Positions 1 to 9,670 of a stretch of 64,000 nucleotides of DNA are shown here, one piece after another. How positions within the stretch are numbered: the stretch's first letter is position 1; the number at the start of each line of letters is the position of its first letter. The notes under the pieces are model-generated. The model did no database searches, had not been told where the DNA came from, and worked only from the letters and a program-made list of their open reading frames with translations. The position numbers and the translations under genes were made by a program. Origin of the DNA: Candidatus Thiodiazotropha endoloripes. Its GTDB lineage: Bacteria; Pseudomonadota; Gammaproteobacteria; Chromatiales; Chromatiaceae. The stretch lies in the NCBI RefSeq assembly GCF_001708965.1, contig NZ_LVJW01000003.1, forward strand, positions 186,001 to 250,000. The letters are read 5' to 3'.

Positions 1-804
1 ACACAGTCTTTGTACCAGGAGCATAATGCGGAGCGGGCGAAAGCGGATGCCTTCTATGAACGTATGCAGGGACGTATCGACAAGGCAGTGGCCGCAGGCC
101 AGCCGGAAGAGCGCATCGAACGGATGCGGTCCAGAAAATATACCGGCAAAGAGACCTTTTTCGATCAGATTCTGACCAGCCTGCTGACTGTGATGGCGGG
201 CTTTGTGGTTGCCTCATTGATTGCCATTCCGATCGGTATCGTGTGTGGCATGAGTGCAACCCTCTACACCGCGATCAATCCATTGATCCAGATCTTCAAA
301 CCGGTGTCGCCACTCGCCTGGTTGCCACTGGTGACGATGGTGGTTTCGGCGCTCTATGTGACCGATGATCCACTCTTCTCCAAATCGTTTCTCAACTCGG
401 CGATTACCGTCACGCTCTGTTGTCTCTGGCCCACCATCATCAACACCACGGTGGGTGTCTCCGGTGTCGATAAGGATCTGATCAATGTCAGCCGGGTATT
501 GCGACTCAACGCCTTCACCAAGACTGTGAAGATCGTATTACCTTCAGCGATTCCGATGATTTTTACCGGTCTGCGACTGTCACTGGGTATCGGCTGGATG
601 GTGCTGATCGCCGCCGAGATGCTGGCGCAGAATCCCGGCCTGGGCAAATTTGTCTGGGACGAGTTTCAAAACGGCAGCTCCGACTCCCTGGCGAGGATCA
701 TGGTGGCGGTACTGGTGATCGGATTTATCGGTTTTCTGCTCGATCGCGGCATGTTGATGCTGCAGCGGAGCTTCAGCTGGGACAAGAACGCGGTACTGCG
801 CTAA
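1..804 (+). CDS. nrtB: Nitrate ABC transporter permease (5' end outside window)
   Basis: Inner-membrane permease of a nitrate/nitrite ABC importer of the NrtB/SsuC type. The reading frame is open to base 1 (T-Q-S-L before the first TTG at 10), so the start lies upstream of the window. The visible 267 residues hold about five hydrophobic segments and the binding-protein-dependent permease domain. The EAA-like loop that docks the ATPase follows the segment around residues 165-190 (VSRVLRLNAFTKTVKIVLPS). The ATPase gene starts 37 bp later and nitrite and nitrate reductase genes follow, which supports nitrate over the related taurine or sulfonate substrates. A periplasmic binding protein (NrtA) would be expected just upstream, outside the window. 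Confidence 0.9.
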   Translation, partial: TQSLYQEHNAERAKADAFYERMQGRIDKAVAAGQPEERIERMRSRKYTGKETFFDQILTSLLTVMAGFVVASLIAIPIGIVCGMSATLYTAINPLIQIFKPVSPLAWLPLVTMVVSALYVTDDPLFSKSFLNSAITVTLCCLWPTIINTTVGVSGVDKDLINVSRVLRLNAFTKTVKIVLPSAIPMIFTGLRLSLGIGWMVLIAAEMLAQNPGLGKFVWDEFQNGSSDSLARIMVAVLVIGFIGFLLDRGMLMLQRSFSWDKNAVLR

Positions 805-841
805 CAGCGTAAGCGTGTAACGAATTGATTGGATAAACAGT

Positions 842-3043
842 ATGAACAACTATCTGAATATCGACCATGTCAGTATCACCTTTCCGACCGATAACGGTCC
901 GTTGAATGTGTTGAACGATGTGGACCTGAAAGTCTCCCAGGGGGAGTTCATCTCTCTCATCGGTCACTCGGGCTGCGGTAAGTCCACGGTGCTGAATATT
1001 GTGGCCGGACTGCTCAACGCCACCGAGGGTGGGGTGATACTCGAAGAGAAGGAGGTCACTGAACCCGGGCCGGATCGGGCGGTGGTGTTTCAGAACCATT
1101 CGCTGCTGCCCTGGCTGACCGTCTATGACAATGTGCGTCTGGCGGTGGATCAGGTCTTCAAAAAGAGTAAATCGAAAGAGGAGCGTCATCGCTGGACCCT
1201 GCACAATCTGGAACTGGTGCATATGTCCCATGCTCTCGATCGCAAGCCGGATGAGATATCGGGCGGCATGAAACAGCGTGTCGGCATTGCCCGCGCCCTG
1301 GCCATGGAACCCAAAGTACTGTTGATGGATGAACCCTTCGGTGCGCTCGACTCATTGACCCGTACCCATATGCAGGACTCCCTGATGGAGATCCAGGCGC
1401 GGCTCAACAATACGGTGATCATGATCACCCACGATGTGGATGAAGCGGTACTGCTCTCCGATCGGATCATCATGATGACCAATGGGCCTTCCGCCACCAT
1501 CGGCGAGATTCTCAATGTCGATCTGCCCAAGCCGCGCAACCGCCTGGCCCTGGCGGAGAACCCGGTCTACAACCACTACCGGGCGGAAGTGGTGCGCTTC
1601 CTTCACGAACGTCATCAGCAGCCGGAAGAGGAGAAAGCACAGCCGAAGACTGAGGCTGAAAGTGATACCGTGGTCGATCTTTCGGCCTGGTTGAAATCGA
1701 GTCAATCGGCCAGTGGTAAAACCCTGGAAAAGGATCAGCTCACTCTGGGCTTTATCCCGCTTACCGACTGTGCCCCTCTGGTGGTGGCGAAAGAGAAAGG
1801 TTTCTTTCATCAACAGGGATTGAACGTGGAACTGTCACGGGAGAACTCCTGGGCCAACATCCGCGACAAGGTGGGTATCGGCATGCTCGATGGGGCGCAG
1901 ATGCTGGCGGCGATGCCACTCGCCAGCGCCCTGGGTGTGAGCGGTTCGGTGCCGATGATCACCGCCATGAGTCTCGACCTCAATGGGAACGGCATCACCG
2001 TATCCAAGGATATCTATCAGCGCATGGTGGCCACCGGTGAAACCGAACTCGACAGCCTGGCCGGCAGTGGCCGGGCACTCAAACAGGTGATCGAGGAGAA
2101 CCGGGCTGCCGGTGGCAAGCCGCTGATGTTCGCCACGGTGTTTCCCTACTCATCCCACAACTATCTGTTGCGTTACTGGTTGGCCGCCTCCGGTATCGAT
2201 CCGGACAACGACATCCAGCTGACGGTGGTGCCGCCACCACAGATGGTCAACTATCTGCAGGCCGGGGTGATCTCGGGTTTCTGTGTCGGCGAACCCTGGA
2301 ACACCCTGGCGGTCTGCAACGGCCTGGGTCATACTCTGGCGGCCAGTTACGATATCTGGAACAACCATCCGGAGAAGGTGTTTGGTGTGGCCAGCAGTTG
2401 GGCGGCCGCCAATCCGAATACCCATCAGGCGGTGATTACCGCATTGATCAAGGCCTGTGAGTGGATCGATCAGCCGCAAAACCGCAAAGAGGTTTGTGAA
2501 CTGCTGAGTCAGGGACGCTATGTCAATGCACCTCAGGAGATACTGGAGAAGTCGATGCTCGGCACCTTTCAGTTCTCCCGTGACGAGGCAGCCGTGGAGC
2601 GGGCCGACTTCAATGTCTTCAACCGTTACAGCGCCAATTTTCCCTGGCGTTCCCATGCGCTCTGGTTTTTGACCCAGATGGTTCGTTGGGGACAGTTACG
2701 GGATCCGTTCGACCTGCAACGTATCGCCAAGCTGGTCTATCAGCCTGAGATCTACCGCAAGGCCGCCGCTTCCCTCTCCATTGATCTGCCACAGAGTGAC
2801 AGCAAGCCGGAAGGGGTCCATGGGGAAGCCTGGCAGCTTGCCGGTGAGCAGCAGAACCTGACGATGGGTTCGGATCTGTTTTTCGACGGCAAAGCCTTCG
2901 ATCCGGAGCAACCCATCGACTATCTGACCGGGCAACCGGTGAGTAATCTGGGTTGCTCTCTTGAAGCTCTGCAGCAAGCCAATCCATCCAAGCGATCCCT
3001 ATCACCGGATACCGAGCCTTTGACCGAAGAGGCAAGCCAATGA
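842..3043 (+). CDS. nrtC: NrtC-type nitrate transporter ATPase fused to NrtA-like domain
   Basis: A 733-residue protein in two parts. Residues 1-255 are an ABC ATPase: Walker A GHSGCGKS at 41-48, signature SGGMK at 140-144, Walker B LLMDEP at 160-165 and the switch His at about 197. After a charged linker (about 260-290), residues 295-650 resemble the nitrate-binding protein NrtA. This is the arrangement of cyanobacterial NrtC, where the NrtA-like half acts as a regulatory sensor. No separate NrtD-type ATPase follows, so the transporter may use a homodimer of this fusion; that is inference. The stop overlaps the nirB start by 4 bp (ATGA), indicating translational coupling. Confidence 0.92.
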   Translation: MNNYLNIDHVSITFPTDNGPLNVLNDVDLKVSQGEFISLIGHSGCGKSTVLNIVAGLLNATEGGVILEEKEVTEPGPDRAVVFQNHSLLPWLTVYDNVRLAVDQVFKKSKSKEERHRWTLHNLELVHMSHALDRKPDEISGGMKQRVGIARALAMEPKVLLMDEPFGALDSLTRTHMQDSLMEIQARLNNTVIMITHDVDEAVLLSDRIIMMTNGPSATIGEILNVDLPKPRNRLALAENPVYNHYRAEVVRFLHERHQQPEEEKAQPKTEAESDTVVDLSAWLKSSQSASGKTLEKDQLTLGFIPLTDCAPLVVAKEKGFFHQQGLNVELSRENSWANIRDKVGIGMLDGAQMLAAMPLASALGVSGSVPMITAMSLDLNGNGITVSKDIYQRMVATGETELDSLAGSGRALKQVIEENRAAGGKPLMFATVFPYSSHNYLLRYWLAASGIDPDNDIQLTVVPPPQMVNYLQAGVISGFCVGEPWNTLAVCNGLGHTLAASYDIWNNHPEKVFGVASSWAAANPNTHQAVITALIKACEWIDQPQNRKEVCELLSQGRYVNAPQEILEKSMLGTFQFSRDEAAVERADFNVFNRYSANFPWRSHALWFLTQMVRWGQLRDPFDLQRIAKLVYQPEIYRKAAASLSIDLPQSDSKPEGVHGEAWQLAGEQQNLTMGSDLFFDGKAFDPEQPIDYLTGQPVSNLGCSLEALQQANPSKRSLSPDTEPLTEEASQ

Positions 3044-5493
3044 AAAAACAGAAACTGATCCTGATCGGCAACGGCATGGCCGGGGTTCGCACCCTGGAAG
3101 AGCTGCTCAAACTGGAACCCGAGTTATACGACATTACCGTGTTCGGCGCTGAGCCCCATCCCAACTACAACCGTATCATGCTCTCCCCGGTATTGGCCGG
3201 TGAAAAGCAGGTGGATGAGATCGTGCTCAACAGTCGTGAGTGGTATGCGGAAAACGGTATTACCCTGCATACCGGCGATCCGGTGACAGCCATCGATCGT
3301 CAGGCCAGGCAGATCACCACGGCATCGGGAATGCAAGCCTCATACGATCGGCTGTTACTCGCTACCGGTTCCAATCCCTTCATGATTCCCATACCCGGAC
3401 ACGATCTGCCCGGGGTGGTGGGATTCCGTGACATACAGGATGTTGAGACCATGCTGGACTCTGCCCGCCAATACAAAAAGGCGGTGGTGATCGGCGGCGG
3501 GCTGCTGGGTCTGGAGGCGGCCAACGGGCTCAAAAAGAACGGTATGGATGTGACGGTGGTTCATCTGATGGATATTCTCATGGAGCGTCAACTGGACAAA
3601 CCCGCCGCCGGTCTGTTGAAGGCCTCACTGGAAGAGAGCGGACTGAAATTTCTGATGGAGGCGCAGACCGAGGCGATCCTTGGTGATCAGCGGGTCACCG
3701 GGTTGCGCTTCAAGGACGGCAGTGAGCTCGACACCGACCTGGTGGTGATGGCGGTGGGTATCCGCCCCAACATGGCCCTGGCCGATGCGGCGGGGCTCCA
3801 CTGCGAGCGGGGCATCGTGGTCAACGATACCCTGCAGACCTTCGACCCCCGCATCTATGCGGTGGGTGAGTGTGTGCAGCACAGAAACAACACCTATGGC
3901 CTGGTGGCGCCCCTGTTCGAACAGGCCAAGGTCTGCGCCAACCATCTGGCCCAGCTTGGCTACGGCCGTTATCAGGGATCGGTCACCTCCACCAAACTGA
4001 AGGTGACAGGTATCGATCTCTTCTCCGCCGGTGAATTCAATGAGACCGAGGGGGATGAAACCCTGGTGCTGCAGGATCCCGCGCAGGGAGTCTACAAGAA
4101 ACTGGTGATTCGGGATAACCGCATCAAAGGCGCCGTGATGTATGGCGACACCATGGATGGCAGCTGGTATTTCCAGCTGTTGCGGGAAGCCACGGACATC
4201 TCCAGTTTCCGCAACACCATACTGTTCGGTCAGCACGATCTGGGCGATGCAGGACACGGGGAGGAGACCCGGGTCGGCATGCTCTCCGATGAGGCTGAGA
4301 TCTGTGGCTGCAACGGGGTTTGTAAAGGGGATATCGTCAACGCCATTACCACGCAGGGGCTGTTCACTTTGGATGAGGTGAGAGCCCACACCAAGGCCTC
4401 TGCCTCCTGCGGCTCCTGCACCGGCATGGTGGAAGCGCTGCTGGCTTCCACAGTCGGCGAGGGGTATGCGGCCACACCGAGCAAGAAGGCGGTCTGTGGT
4501 TGCACCAGTTACAGCCATGATGAAGTGCGCAAGGCGATCAGCGAACTTGAGTTGAAATCGATGCCTGAGCTGTTCGACAGACTCGACTGGGGGACGCCGG
4601 ACGGTTGCCCCGGTTGCCGGCCTGCCCTCAACTTCTATCTGCTGGCCGCCTGGCCGGCCGAGTATCAGGACGATGCCCAATCCCGCTTCATCAATGAGCG
4701 GGCCCACGGCAATATCCAGAAGGATGGCAGCTACTCTGTGGTGCCACGTATGTTCGGTGGTCTCTGCAGCGCCGATGATCTGCGTGCCATCGCGGATGTG
4801 GCGGACAAATTCGAGGTGCCTGAGATCAAGGTCACCGGTGGTCAGCGGATCGACCTGTTCGGTGTGAAGAAGGATCAGCTGCCAGCGGTCTGGAAGGATC
4901 TCTCCGAGGCCGGTTTTGTCTCAGGTCACGCCTATGGCAAGGCTCTGCGTACGGTAAAAACCTGTGTCGGTAAAAACTGGTGCCGGTTCGGCACTCAGGA
5001 CTCCACCGGACTGGGGGTGAAGCTGGAAGAGCTTACCTGGGGCTCGTGGATGCCCCATAAGTTCAAGCTGGCGGTCTCCGGCTGCCCACGCAACTGTGCC
5101 GAAGCGACCATCAAGGATCTGGGTGTGGTCTGTGTCGATTCCGGGTATGAGCTGCACATCGGCGGCAATGGGGGAATCAAGGTGCGGGTCACCGATCTGC
5201 TCTGCAAGGTAGAGAGCGAAGCGGAGGTGTTGGAGTACACTGGTGCCTTCATCCAGTGCTACCGGGAGGAGGCCCACTATCTGGAGCGTACCGCGCCCTG
5301 GGTGGAGCGGGTCAGTTTGAATTATGTGAAGCAGCGTGTCGTGGAAGATGAGGTGGGCAGAAAGGCCCTCTATGATCGTTTCAAGCTGAGTCAGAAGTTC
5401 GCCCAGGTCGATCCCTGGAAGGCGCGAGCCGAGGGTGCTGAGACCCATGAATTCACACCATTGAGCATCGACCGTATGAGGGCCGCATCATGA
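3040..5493 (+). CDS. nirB: Assimilatory nitrite reductase [NAD(P)H], large subunit
   Basis: Reduces nitrite to ammonium in the cytoplasm. The 817 residues follow the NirB order. An FAD/NAD(P) oxidoreductase half has a GNGMAG motif near residue 10 and a second GGGLLG motif near 150. Two BFD-type [2Fe-2S] cysteine clusters begin around 423 (CGCNGVC then CGSC) and around 490-530 (CGC then CPGC). The nitrite/sulfite reductase domain follows, with the siroheme/[4Fe-4S] cysteines C-x5-C near 641 (CVGKNWC) and C-x3-C near 681 (CPRNC). Length is close to E. coli NirB. It overlaps both neighbours by 4 bp, so nrtC, nirB and nirD form one coupled transcription and translation unit. Confidence 0.96.
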   Translation: MKKQKLILIGNGMAGVRTLEELLKLEPELYDITVFGAEPHPNYNRIMLSPVLAGEKQVDEIVLNSREWYAENGITLHTGDPVTAIDRQARQITTASGMQASYDRLLLATGSNPFMIPIPGHDLPGVVGFRDIQDVETMLDSARQYKKAVVIGGGLLGLEAANGLKKNGMDVTVVHLMDILMERQLDKPAAGLLKASLEESGLKFLMEAQTEAILGDQRVTGLRFKDGSELDTDLVVMAVGIRPNMALADAAGLHCERGIVVNDTLQTFDPRIYAVGECVQHRNNTYGLVAPLFEQAKVCANHLAQLGYGRYQGSVTSTKLKVTGIDLFSAGEFNETEGDETLVLQDPAQGVYKKLVIRDNRIKGAVMYGDTMDGSWYFQLLREATDISSFRNTILFGQHDLGDAGHGEETRVGMLSDEAEICGCNGVCKGDIVNAITTQGLFTLDEVRAHTKASASCGSCTGMVEALLASTVGEGYAATPSKKAVCGCTSYSHDEVRKAISELELKSMPELFDRLDWGTPDGCPGCRPALNFYLLAAWPAEYQDDAQSRFINERAHGNIQKDGSYSVVPRMFGGLCSADDLRAIADVADKFEVPEIKVTGGQRIDLFGVKKDQLPAVWKDLSEAGFVSGHAYGKALRTVKTCVGKNWCRFGTQDSTGLGVKLEELTWGSWMPHKFKLAVSGCPRNCAEATIKDLGVVCVDSGYELHIGGNGGIKVRVTDLLCKVESEAEVLEYTGAFIQCYREEAHYLERTAPWVERVSLNYVKQRVVEDEVGRKALYDRFKLSQKFAQVDPWKARAEGAETHEFTPLSIDRMRAAS

Positions 5494-5819
5494 GCGACTG
5501 GATTCCCGTGACCAAACTAGAAGAGATTCCCAGGCTGGGTGCCCGCAAACTGCAGGCGGGGGATCTGGATATCGCCCTGTTCCGTACCGGCAGCGATGCG
5601 GTCTTCGCCCTGCGGGATCGCTGTCCCCATCGGGGAGGCCCCTTGTCACAAGGCATTGTTCATGGAGAGGCGGTGACCTGCCCGTTGCACAATTGGAAGA
5701 TCGATCTGCAGAGTGGAGAAGTGCAGGGACCGGATCAGGGGTGTGTCAGCAGCTTCGGCGTGAGAATCGAAGACGGGGTGGTCTATCTCGATATCGCCTC
5801 CCTGGAGTCCGCCGCTTAA
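5490..5819 (+). CDS. nirD: Nitrite reductase small subunit (Rieske-like)
   Basis: A 109-residue NirD partner of NirB. It has the Rieske-type motifs C-P-H (CPHRGG, about residues 45-50) and C-P-L-H (CPLHNW, about 63-68), so both Cys-His pairs for a [2Fe-2S] cluster are present. Some NirD proteins, such as that of E. coli, lack these ligands; this one keeps them. The ATG overlaps the nirB stop by 4 bp (ATGA). About 100 bp separate it from nasA. Confidence 0.95.
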   Translation: MSDWIPVTKLEEIPRLGARKLQAGDLDIALFRTGSDAVFALRDRCPHRGGPLSQGIVHGEAVTCPLHNWKIDLQSGEVQGPDQGCVSSFGVRIEDGVVYLDIASLESAA

Positions 5820-5916
5820 GCGGCTATTTACCCTTTGAATTGACTGGTGTTCTAAATGATCCGGCGACGACAGAATATTGATCACACAGTGCTATCGATG
5901 AAGCGGATCCCTGCCC

Positions 5917-8583
5917 ATGTCTGAGACGATCAACACCACCTGTCCCTATTGCGGGGTTGGTTGCGGCCTGCTGGTCGAGCAGGACGGGGATGGGGGATGG
6001 CTGATACAGGGAGATCCCGATCACCCCTCCAATCAGGGGCGGCTCTGCTCCAAGGGTACCGCACTCAACGAAACCCTGGATCTGGATGGTCGTCTTCTGT
6101 CACCGCTGGTTGACGGGATTCAGGTGGATTGGGATCAGGCGATCGAACGGGTTGCCAAACGCTTTCGTCAGGTGATCGATGAGCATGGCCCGGATGCGGT
6201 GGCCTTCTATGTCTCCGGCCAGCTGTTGACCGAAGACTACTATGTGGCGAACAAGCTGATGAAGGGCTTCATCGGCTCGGGTAATATCGATACCAACTCC
6301 CGGCTCTGTATGTCCTCATCCGTGGCCGGTCACAAACGGGCCTTTGGTTCAGACACGGTGCCGGGCTGTTATGAGGATTTCGAGCAGGCTGAACTGATTG
6401 TTCTGACCGGTTCGAACACCGCCTGGTGTCATCCGGTGCTCTATCGGCGCATCGTCAAGGCGAAGGAGAACAATCCGGCGCTGAAGGTGGTGGTGATCGA
6501 TCCCCGTGAGACTGCCAGCTGTGAGATCGCCGATCTGCACCTGCCCCTCAAGCCGGGCAGCGACAGTCTGCTGTTCAATGGTCTGCTCAGCTTTCTCGAT
6601 AGTCACGATGCCAAAGACCATGACTTTGTCGCCGCTCATACCGAAGGTCTGGAAGAGGCGCTGAAGCTTGCCCGCTGGTATGCCCCCACAGCGAGGGCAG
6701 CTGCAGAACAGTGTGGGTTGCCGCTGGATGATCTGTTGACCCTGTTCCACTGGTTTCTGCAAAAACAGCGGGTGGTGACCCTCTACTCCCAGGGGATCAA
6801 TCAGACCTCCAGCGGTACCGACAAGGTCAACAGCATCATCAACTGCCACCTCTACACCGGTCGGATCGGTCAGCCGGGGATGGGGCCCTTCTCCATTACC
6901 GGGCAGCCCAACGCCATGGGAGGTCGGGAAGTGGGTGCATTGAGTAATCAGCTGGCCTGCCACATGGATATCGAAAACCGGGATCACCGCTCACTGCTGG
7001 GGCGTTTCTGGCAGAGCGATTCAGTGACTGAAAAACCGGGCCTCAAGGCGGTGGATCTCTATCGGGCTGTGGAGTCGGGTGAGATCAAGGCGCTCTGGGT
7101 GATGGCCACCAATCCGGCCGTCAGTATGCCGGATGCCAATCAGGTCAGACGGGCACTCGAAAAGTGTGAGTTTCTGGTGGTCTCGGACTGTATGGCTGAA
7201 ACCGATACCGCCCGCTATGCGGATGTGCTGCTACCGGCACAGGGGTGGGGGGAGAAGTCTGGAACAGTAACCAGTTCCGAACGCACCATCAGTCGTCAGC
7301 ACGGATTTCTGAGATCGGCGGGAGAGGCCAAGCCCGACTGGTGGATTCTCAGCCAGGTAGCGCAACGGATGGGTTACCAAGGTTTTGACTATGGTGCTGT
7401 AGCGCAGATCTTCAGCGAGTATGCCGAACTCTCCGGTTTCGAGAATGGAGGCCGGCGTGATTTCGATATTTCTGCCTTGGCCGGGCTCGATGCCGAATCC
7501 TATGATCGGTTTAAGCCAATCCAGTGGCCGGTGGTGAATGGCCAGGCCAAGGGGACACCCAGGCTGTTCAGCGATGGCCGGTTTTATACTCCGTCCGGAA
7601 GGGCGCAGTTTGTTGCTGTGACACCAAAACCGCCGGGCAACACTCCGTCAGAGACCTATCCCCTGGCGCTCAATACGGGACGGGTCAGGGATCAGTGGCA
7701 TACCATGACCCGAACCGGTAAATCCCCCCGTCTCTCCGGACACGATAATGAACCCTTTGCCGAGATCCATCCGCAGGATGCTGACGTCAGTCACGTGGTC
7801 GAGGGTGGGCTGGTGAGGGTCAGCAGTCGTTGGGGGGATGTAGTGGTTCGTGCCCGCCTCAGTGAGCGTCAGCAGCTGGGGCAGATCTTCGTACCGATGC
7901 ACTGGAACGATCAGTTTGCCAGTAATGCCACGGTCGATTGTCTGGTCAATCCGGCACTCGACCCGATCTCCGGACAGCCGGAGTTCAAACATACACCGGT
8001 GGCGATCGAAGCCTACAAACCCACCTGGTACGGTTTTCTGCTGACCCGTGAAAAGGTCATGCTGGAAGATGCAACCTACTGGGCCAAGGCCAAACGGGAT
8101 GGTCTATGGCACTTCGAGCTGGCCGGGGAGAGCGCTGCCGAGGATTGGTCCGCATTGGCCCGTAACCTACTCAGCTCGGCCAGTGATACCAGTCAATGGG
8201 CCGAGATGATGGACAGTGCCGGTGGCCAATACCGGGGTGTCAGTGTCAATGATGGTCAGCTGCAGAGCTGCCTTTTCATCGGCCCGGACCACGATCTGCC
8301 GAAACGGGACTGGCTGGTGCAGCTGTTTGCGAAAAAGCACCTTTCACGCCAGGAGCGATTGCGACTGCTTGCCGGTGCACCGATGAATGCCCAGGAGGAT
8401 GCGGGTAAGACAGTCTGTGCCTGCTTCGGGGTGGGCTTGAACACCTTGGTCAGCGCAATCGAAGATCAGGGGCTTCAGAGTGCCCAGGCGATCGGTGAAA
8501 AACTCAAGGCGGGCACCAACTGTGGTTCCTGCCTGTCGGAGATCAATCGTCTGATCAAAGAGAGACAGGCTCAAACGGCCTAA
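5917..8583 (+). CDS. nasA: Assimilatory nitrate reductase catalytic subunit
   Basis: Molybdopterin (Mo-bisMGD) enzyme that reduces nitrate to nitrite in the cytoplasm, 888 residues. The N-terminal [4Fe-4S] ligands C-x2-C-x3-C start at residue 9 (CPYCGVGC), with the fourth Cys in GRLCSKG near 46. The molybdopterin oxidoreductase and dinucleotide-binding domains follow to about 700. The C-terminal region, about 825-880, is a BFD-like [2Fe-2S] domain (VCACFGVG then CGSC), as in NasA enzymes that take electrons directly rather than from a separate NasB/NasC subunit. The absence of a signal peptide or Tat motif supports an assimilatory role. The globin gene follows after 39 bp. Confidence 0.95.
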   Translation: MSETINTTCPYCGVGCGLLVEQDGDGGWLIQGDPDHPSNQGRLCSKGTALNETLDLDGRLLSPLVDGIQVDWDQAIERVAKRFRQVIDEHGPDAVAFYVSGQLLTEDYYVANKLMKGFIGSGNIDTNSRLCMSSSVAGHKRAFGSDTVPGCYEDFEQAELIVLTGSNTAWCHPVLYRRIVKAKENNPALKVVVIDPRETASCEIADLHLPLKPGSDSLLFNGLLSFLDSHDAKDHDFVAAHTEGLEEALKLARWYAPTARAAAEQCGLPLDDLLTLFHWFLQKQRVVTLYSQGINQTSSGTDKVNSIINCHLYTGRIGQPGMGPFSITGQPNAMGGREVGALSNQLACHMDIENRDHRSLLGRFWQSDSVTEKPGLKAVDLYRAVESGEIKALWVMATNPAVSMPDANQVRRALEKCEFLVVSDCMAETDTARYADVLLPAQGWGEKSGTVTSSERTISRQHGFLRSAGEAKPDWWILSQVAQRMGYQGFDYGAVAQIFSEYAELSGFENGGRRDFDISALAGLDAESYDRFKPIQWPVVNGQAKGTPRLFSDGRFYTPSGRAQFVAVTPKPPGNTPSETYPLALNTGRVRDQWHTMTRTGKSPRLSGHDNEPFAEIHPQDADVSHVVEGGLVRVSSRWGDVVVRARLSERQQLGQIFVPMHWNDQFASNATVDCLVNPALDPISGQPEFKHTPVAIEAYKPTWYGFLLTREKVMLEDATYWAKAKRDGLWHFELAGESAAEDWSALARNLLSSASDTSQWAEMMDSAGGQYRGVSVNDGQLQSCLFIGPDHDLPKRDWLVQLFAKKHLSRQERLRLLAGAPMNAQEDAGKTVCACFGVGLNTLVSAIEDQGLQSAQAIGEKLKAGTNCGSCLSEINRLIKERQAQTA

Positions 8584-8622
8584 ACAGATTTGGTTTATTT
8601 TTGAAAGGTAAAGGAGAAAGTC

Positions 8623-9036
8623 ATGACACCTGAACAGATCACTCACGTGAAATCGAGTTGGTCAAAAGTGGAGCCGATTGCCGATCAGGCAGCGGCGCTC
8701 TTTTATGGTCGCTTGTTTGAGGTTTACCCCGAAGTCAAACCCTACTTCAAAGGTGATATGGAGGCTCAGGGCAAGAAGCTGATGAGCATGATCGGAACGG
8801 CTGTCGGCAGTCTCGATAATCTGGAGCCGCTGCTACCGGTGATCCGTGAATCGGGTAAACGGCATGCTGAGTATGGTGTGCAGGCGGTGGATTACGACAA
8901 AGTGGCCGATGCCTTGCTCTGGACATTGGGAGAGGGGTTGGGTGATGCCTTTACCGATGAGGTCAAAGAGGCCTGGGTTGTTACCTATACGGCTCTGGCC
9001 GGGGTGATGAAGGAGGGTGCTGAAGAGACGGCCTAG
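8623..9036 (+). CDS. Single-domain bacterial globin
   Basis: A 137-residue globin of the flavohemoglobin/Vitreoscilla-hemoglobin type without a reductase domain. The proximal histidine lies in SGKRHAEYGV, about residue 85, and the CD-region pattern YPEVKPYF is present. A strong ribosome site (AAAGGAG) precedes the ATG. It is 39 bp after nasA on the same strand, so it is probably the last gene of the nitrate assimilation operon. A likely role is binding or detoxifying nitric oxide formed during nitrite reduction, or supplying oxygen; the sequence does not separate these. Confidence 0.88.
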   Translation: MTPEQITHVKSSWSKVEPIADQAAALFYGRLFEVYPEVKPYFKGDMEAQGKKLMSMIGTAVGSLDNLEPLLPVIRESGKRHAEYGVQAVDYDKVADALLWTLGEGLGDAFTDEVKEAWVVTYTALAGVMKEGAEETA

Positions 9037-9155
9037 AAACCAATGTGTAAGGGTTTTGGCACCAGGTTGATGTCAGACAATGTTGATCGATAGTTTGTCA
9101 AATTCTACATGCAATAGTCATGATAGATATAACCTCACATCAAATTCATCCCGTG

Positions 9156-9175
9156 ATCCCGGCGAATGCCGGGAT
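9156..9175. repeat. Perfect short palindrome ATCCCGGC-GAAT-GCCGGGAT
   Basis: An 8-bp perfect inverted repeat with a 4-base loop, 120 bp after the globin stop. There is no T-run, so an intrinsic terminator is not clear. Short GC palindromes of this kind are common dispersed repeats in proteobacteria; only one copy was noticed here. Confidence 0.5.
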
Positions 9176-9405
9176 GGCTGTGAACTAAAAGATCAGTGTG
9201 TTGCTCATTCTCTATGGCTTGGATTCAAACTCATTAAGTCTTCTCAAACCCGGTAAAGCCCATATCTCAATAGCTGACAACTCAGTTTCAAATAGACCGC
9301 AACGGTTTTGATCTGAATCAGCATGAAAGGTGTGAGAAGTACAAAATAGGCAGTGGAAAAGGTGCGATCAGATCGTTCTTCATCATTCCAAAGGCAATGA
9401 TGATG

Positions 9406-9575
9406 GTTGGAAAAAGCACGCAATCATCAGCTTGCCACATAAAGGGAGAGAGTAACTCCCCTCTCCCCTTGCGGGAGAGGGGCCGGGGGAGAGGGGGAGT
9501 ATTTATCAGCACTCTCACATATCTAAATAAATTCGTATGGGTTGATATCGGGTTATCGGGACAACAGTGAAAGGT
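9406..9575 (+). repeat. CT/GA-rich dispersed element, copy 1 (about 9.4 kb)
   Basis: The core palindrome at 9456-9499 is a run of CTCCCC against GGGGAG halves (CTCTCCCC-TTGCG-GGAGAGG) followed by CCGGGGGAGAGGGGG. The conserved flanks extend past the hairpin: a left end GTTGGAAAAA(G)CACGCAATCATCAG and a right end GGGTTATCGGGACAACAGTGA. The left end matches the copy at 17423 and the right end matches the copies at 17.5 and 47.7 kb. This suggests a small mobile unit rather than a lone REP sequence. Confidence 0.65.
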
Positions 9576-9639
9576 TATGCCTCTGTCCGGGTTCAATCCA
9601 ATCCCAGCCACAAATTCAATCTGCGATTATTAGCGGGCT

Positions 9640-9670
9640 AATACAAAAACACCCTGCTAAATAGCAGGGC
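9640..9670 (-). terminator. Rho-independent terminator of rhodanese gene
   Basis: The inverted repeat CCCTGCT-AAAT-AGCAGGG (9652-9669) is followed, on the minus strand, by GTGTTTTTGTATT. It sits 33 bp after the rhodanese stop, with a 7-bp perfect stem. Confidence 0.8.

Noticed and set aside
3625..4707. 360-codon minus-strand frame inside nirB
   Set aside because: An antisense shadow of the NirB coding sequence with no domain of its own.
9055..9075. TGGCAC-N4-TTGAT after the globin as a sigma-54 promoter
   Set aside because: The spacing is one base short and no gene follows on that strand.
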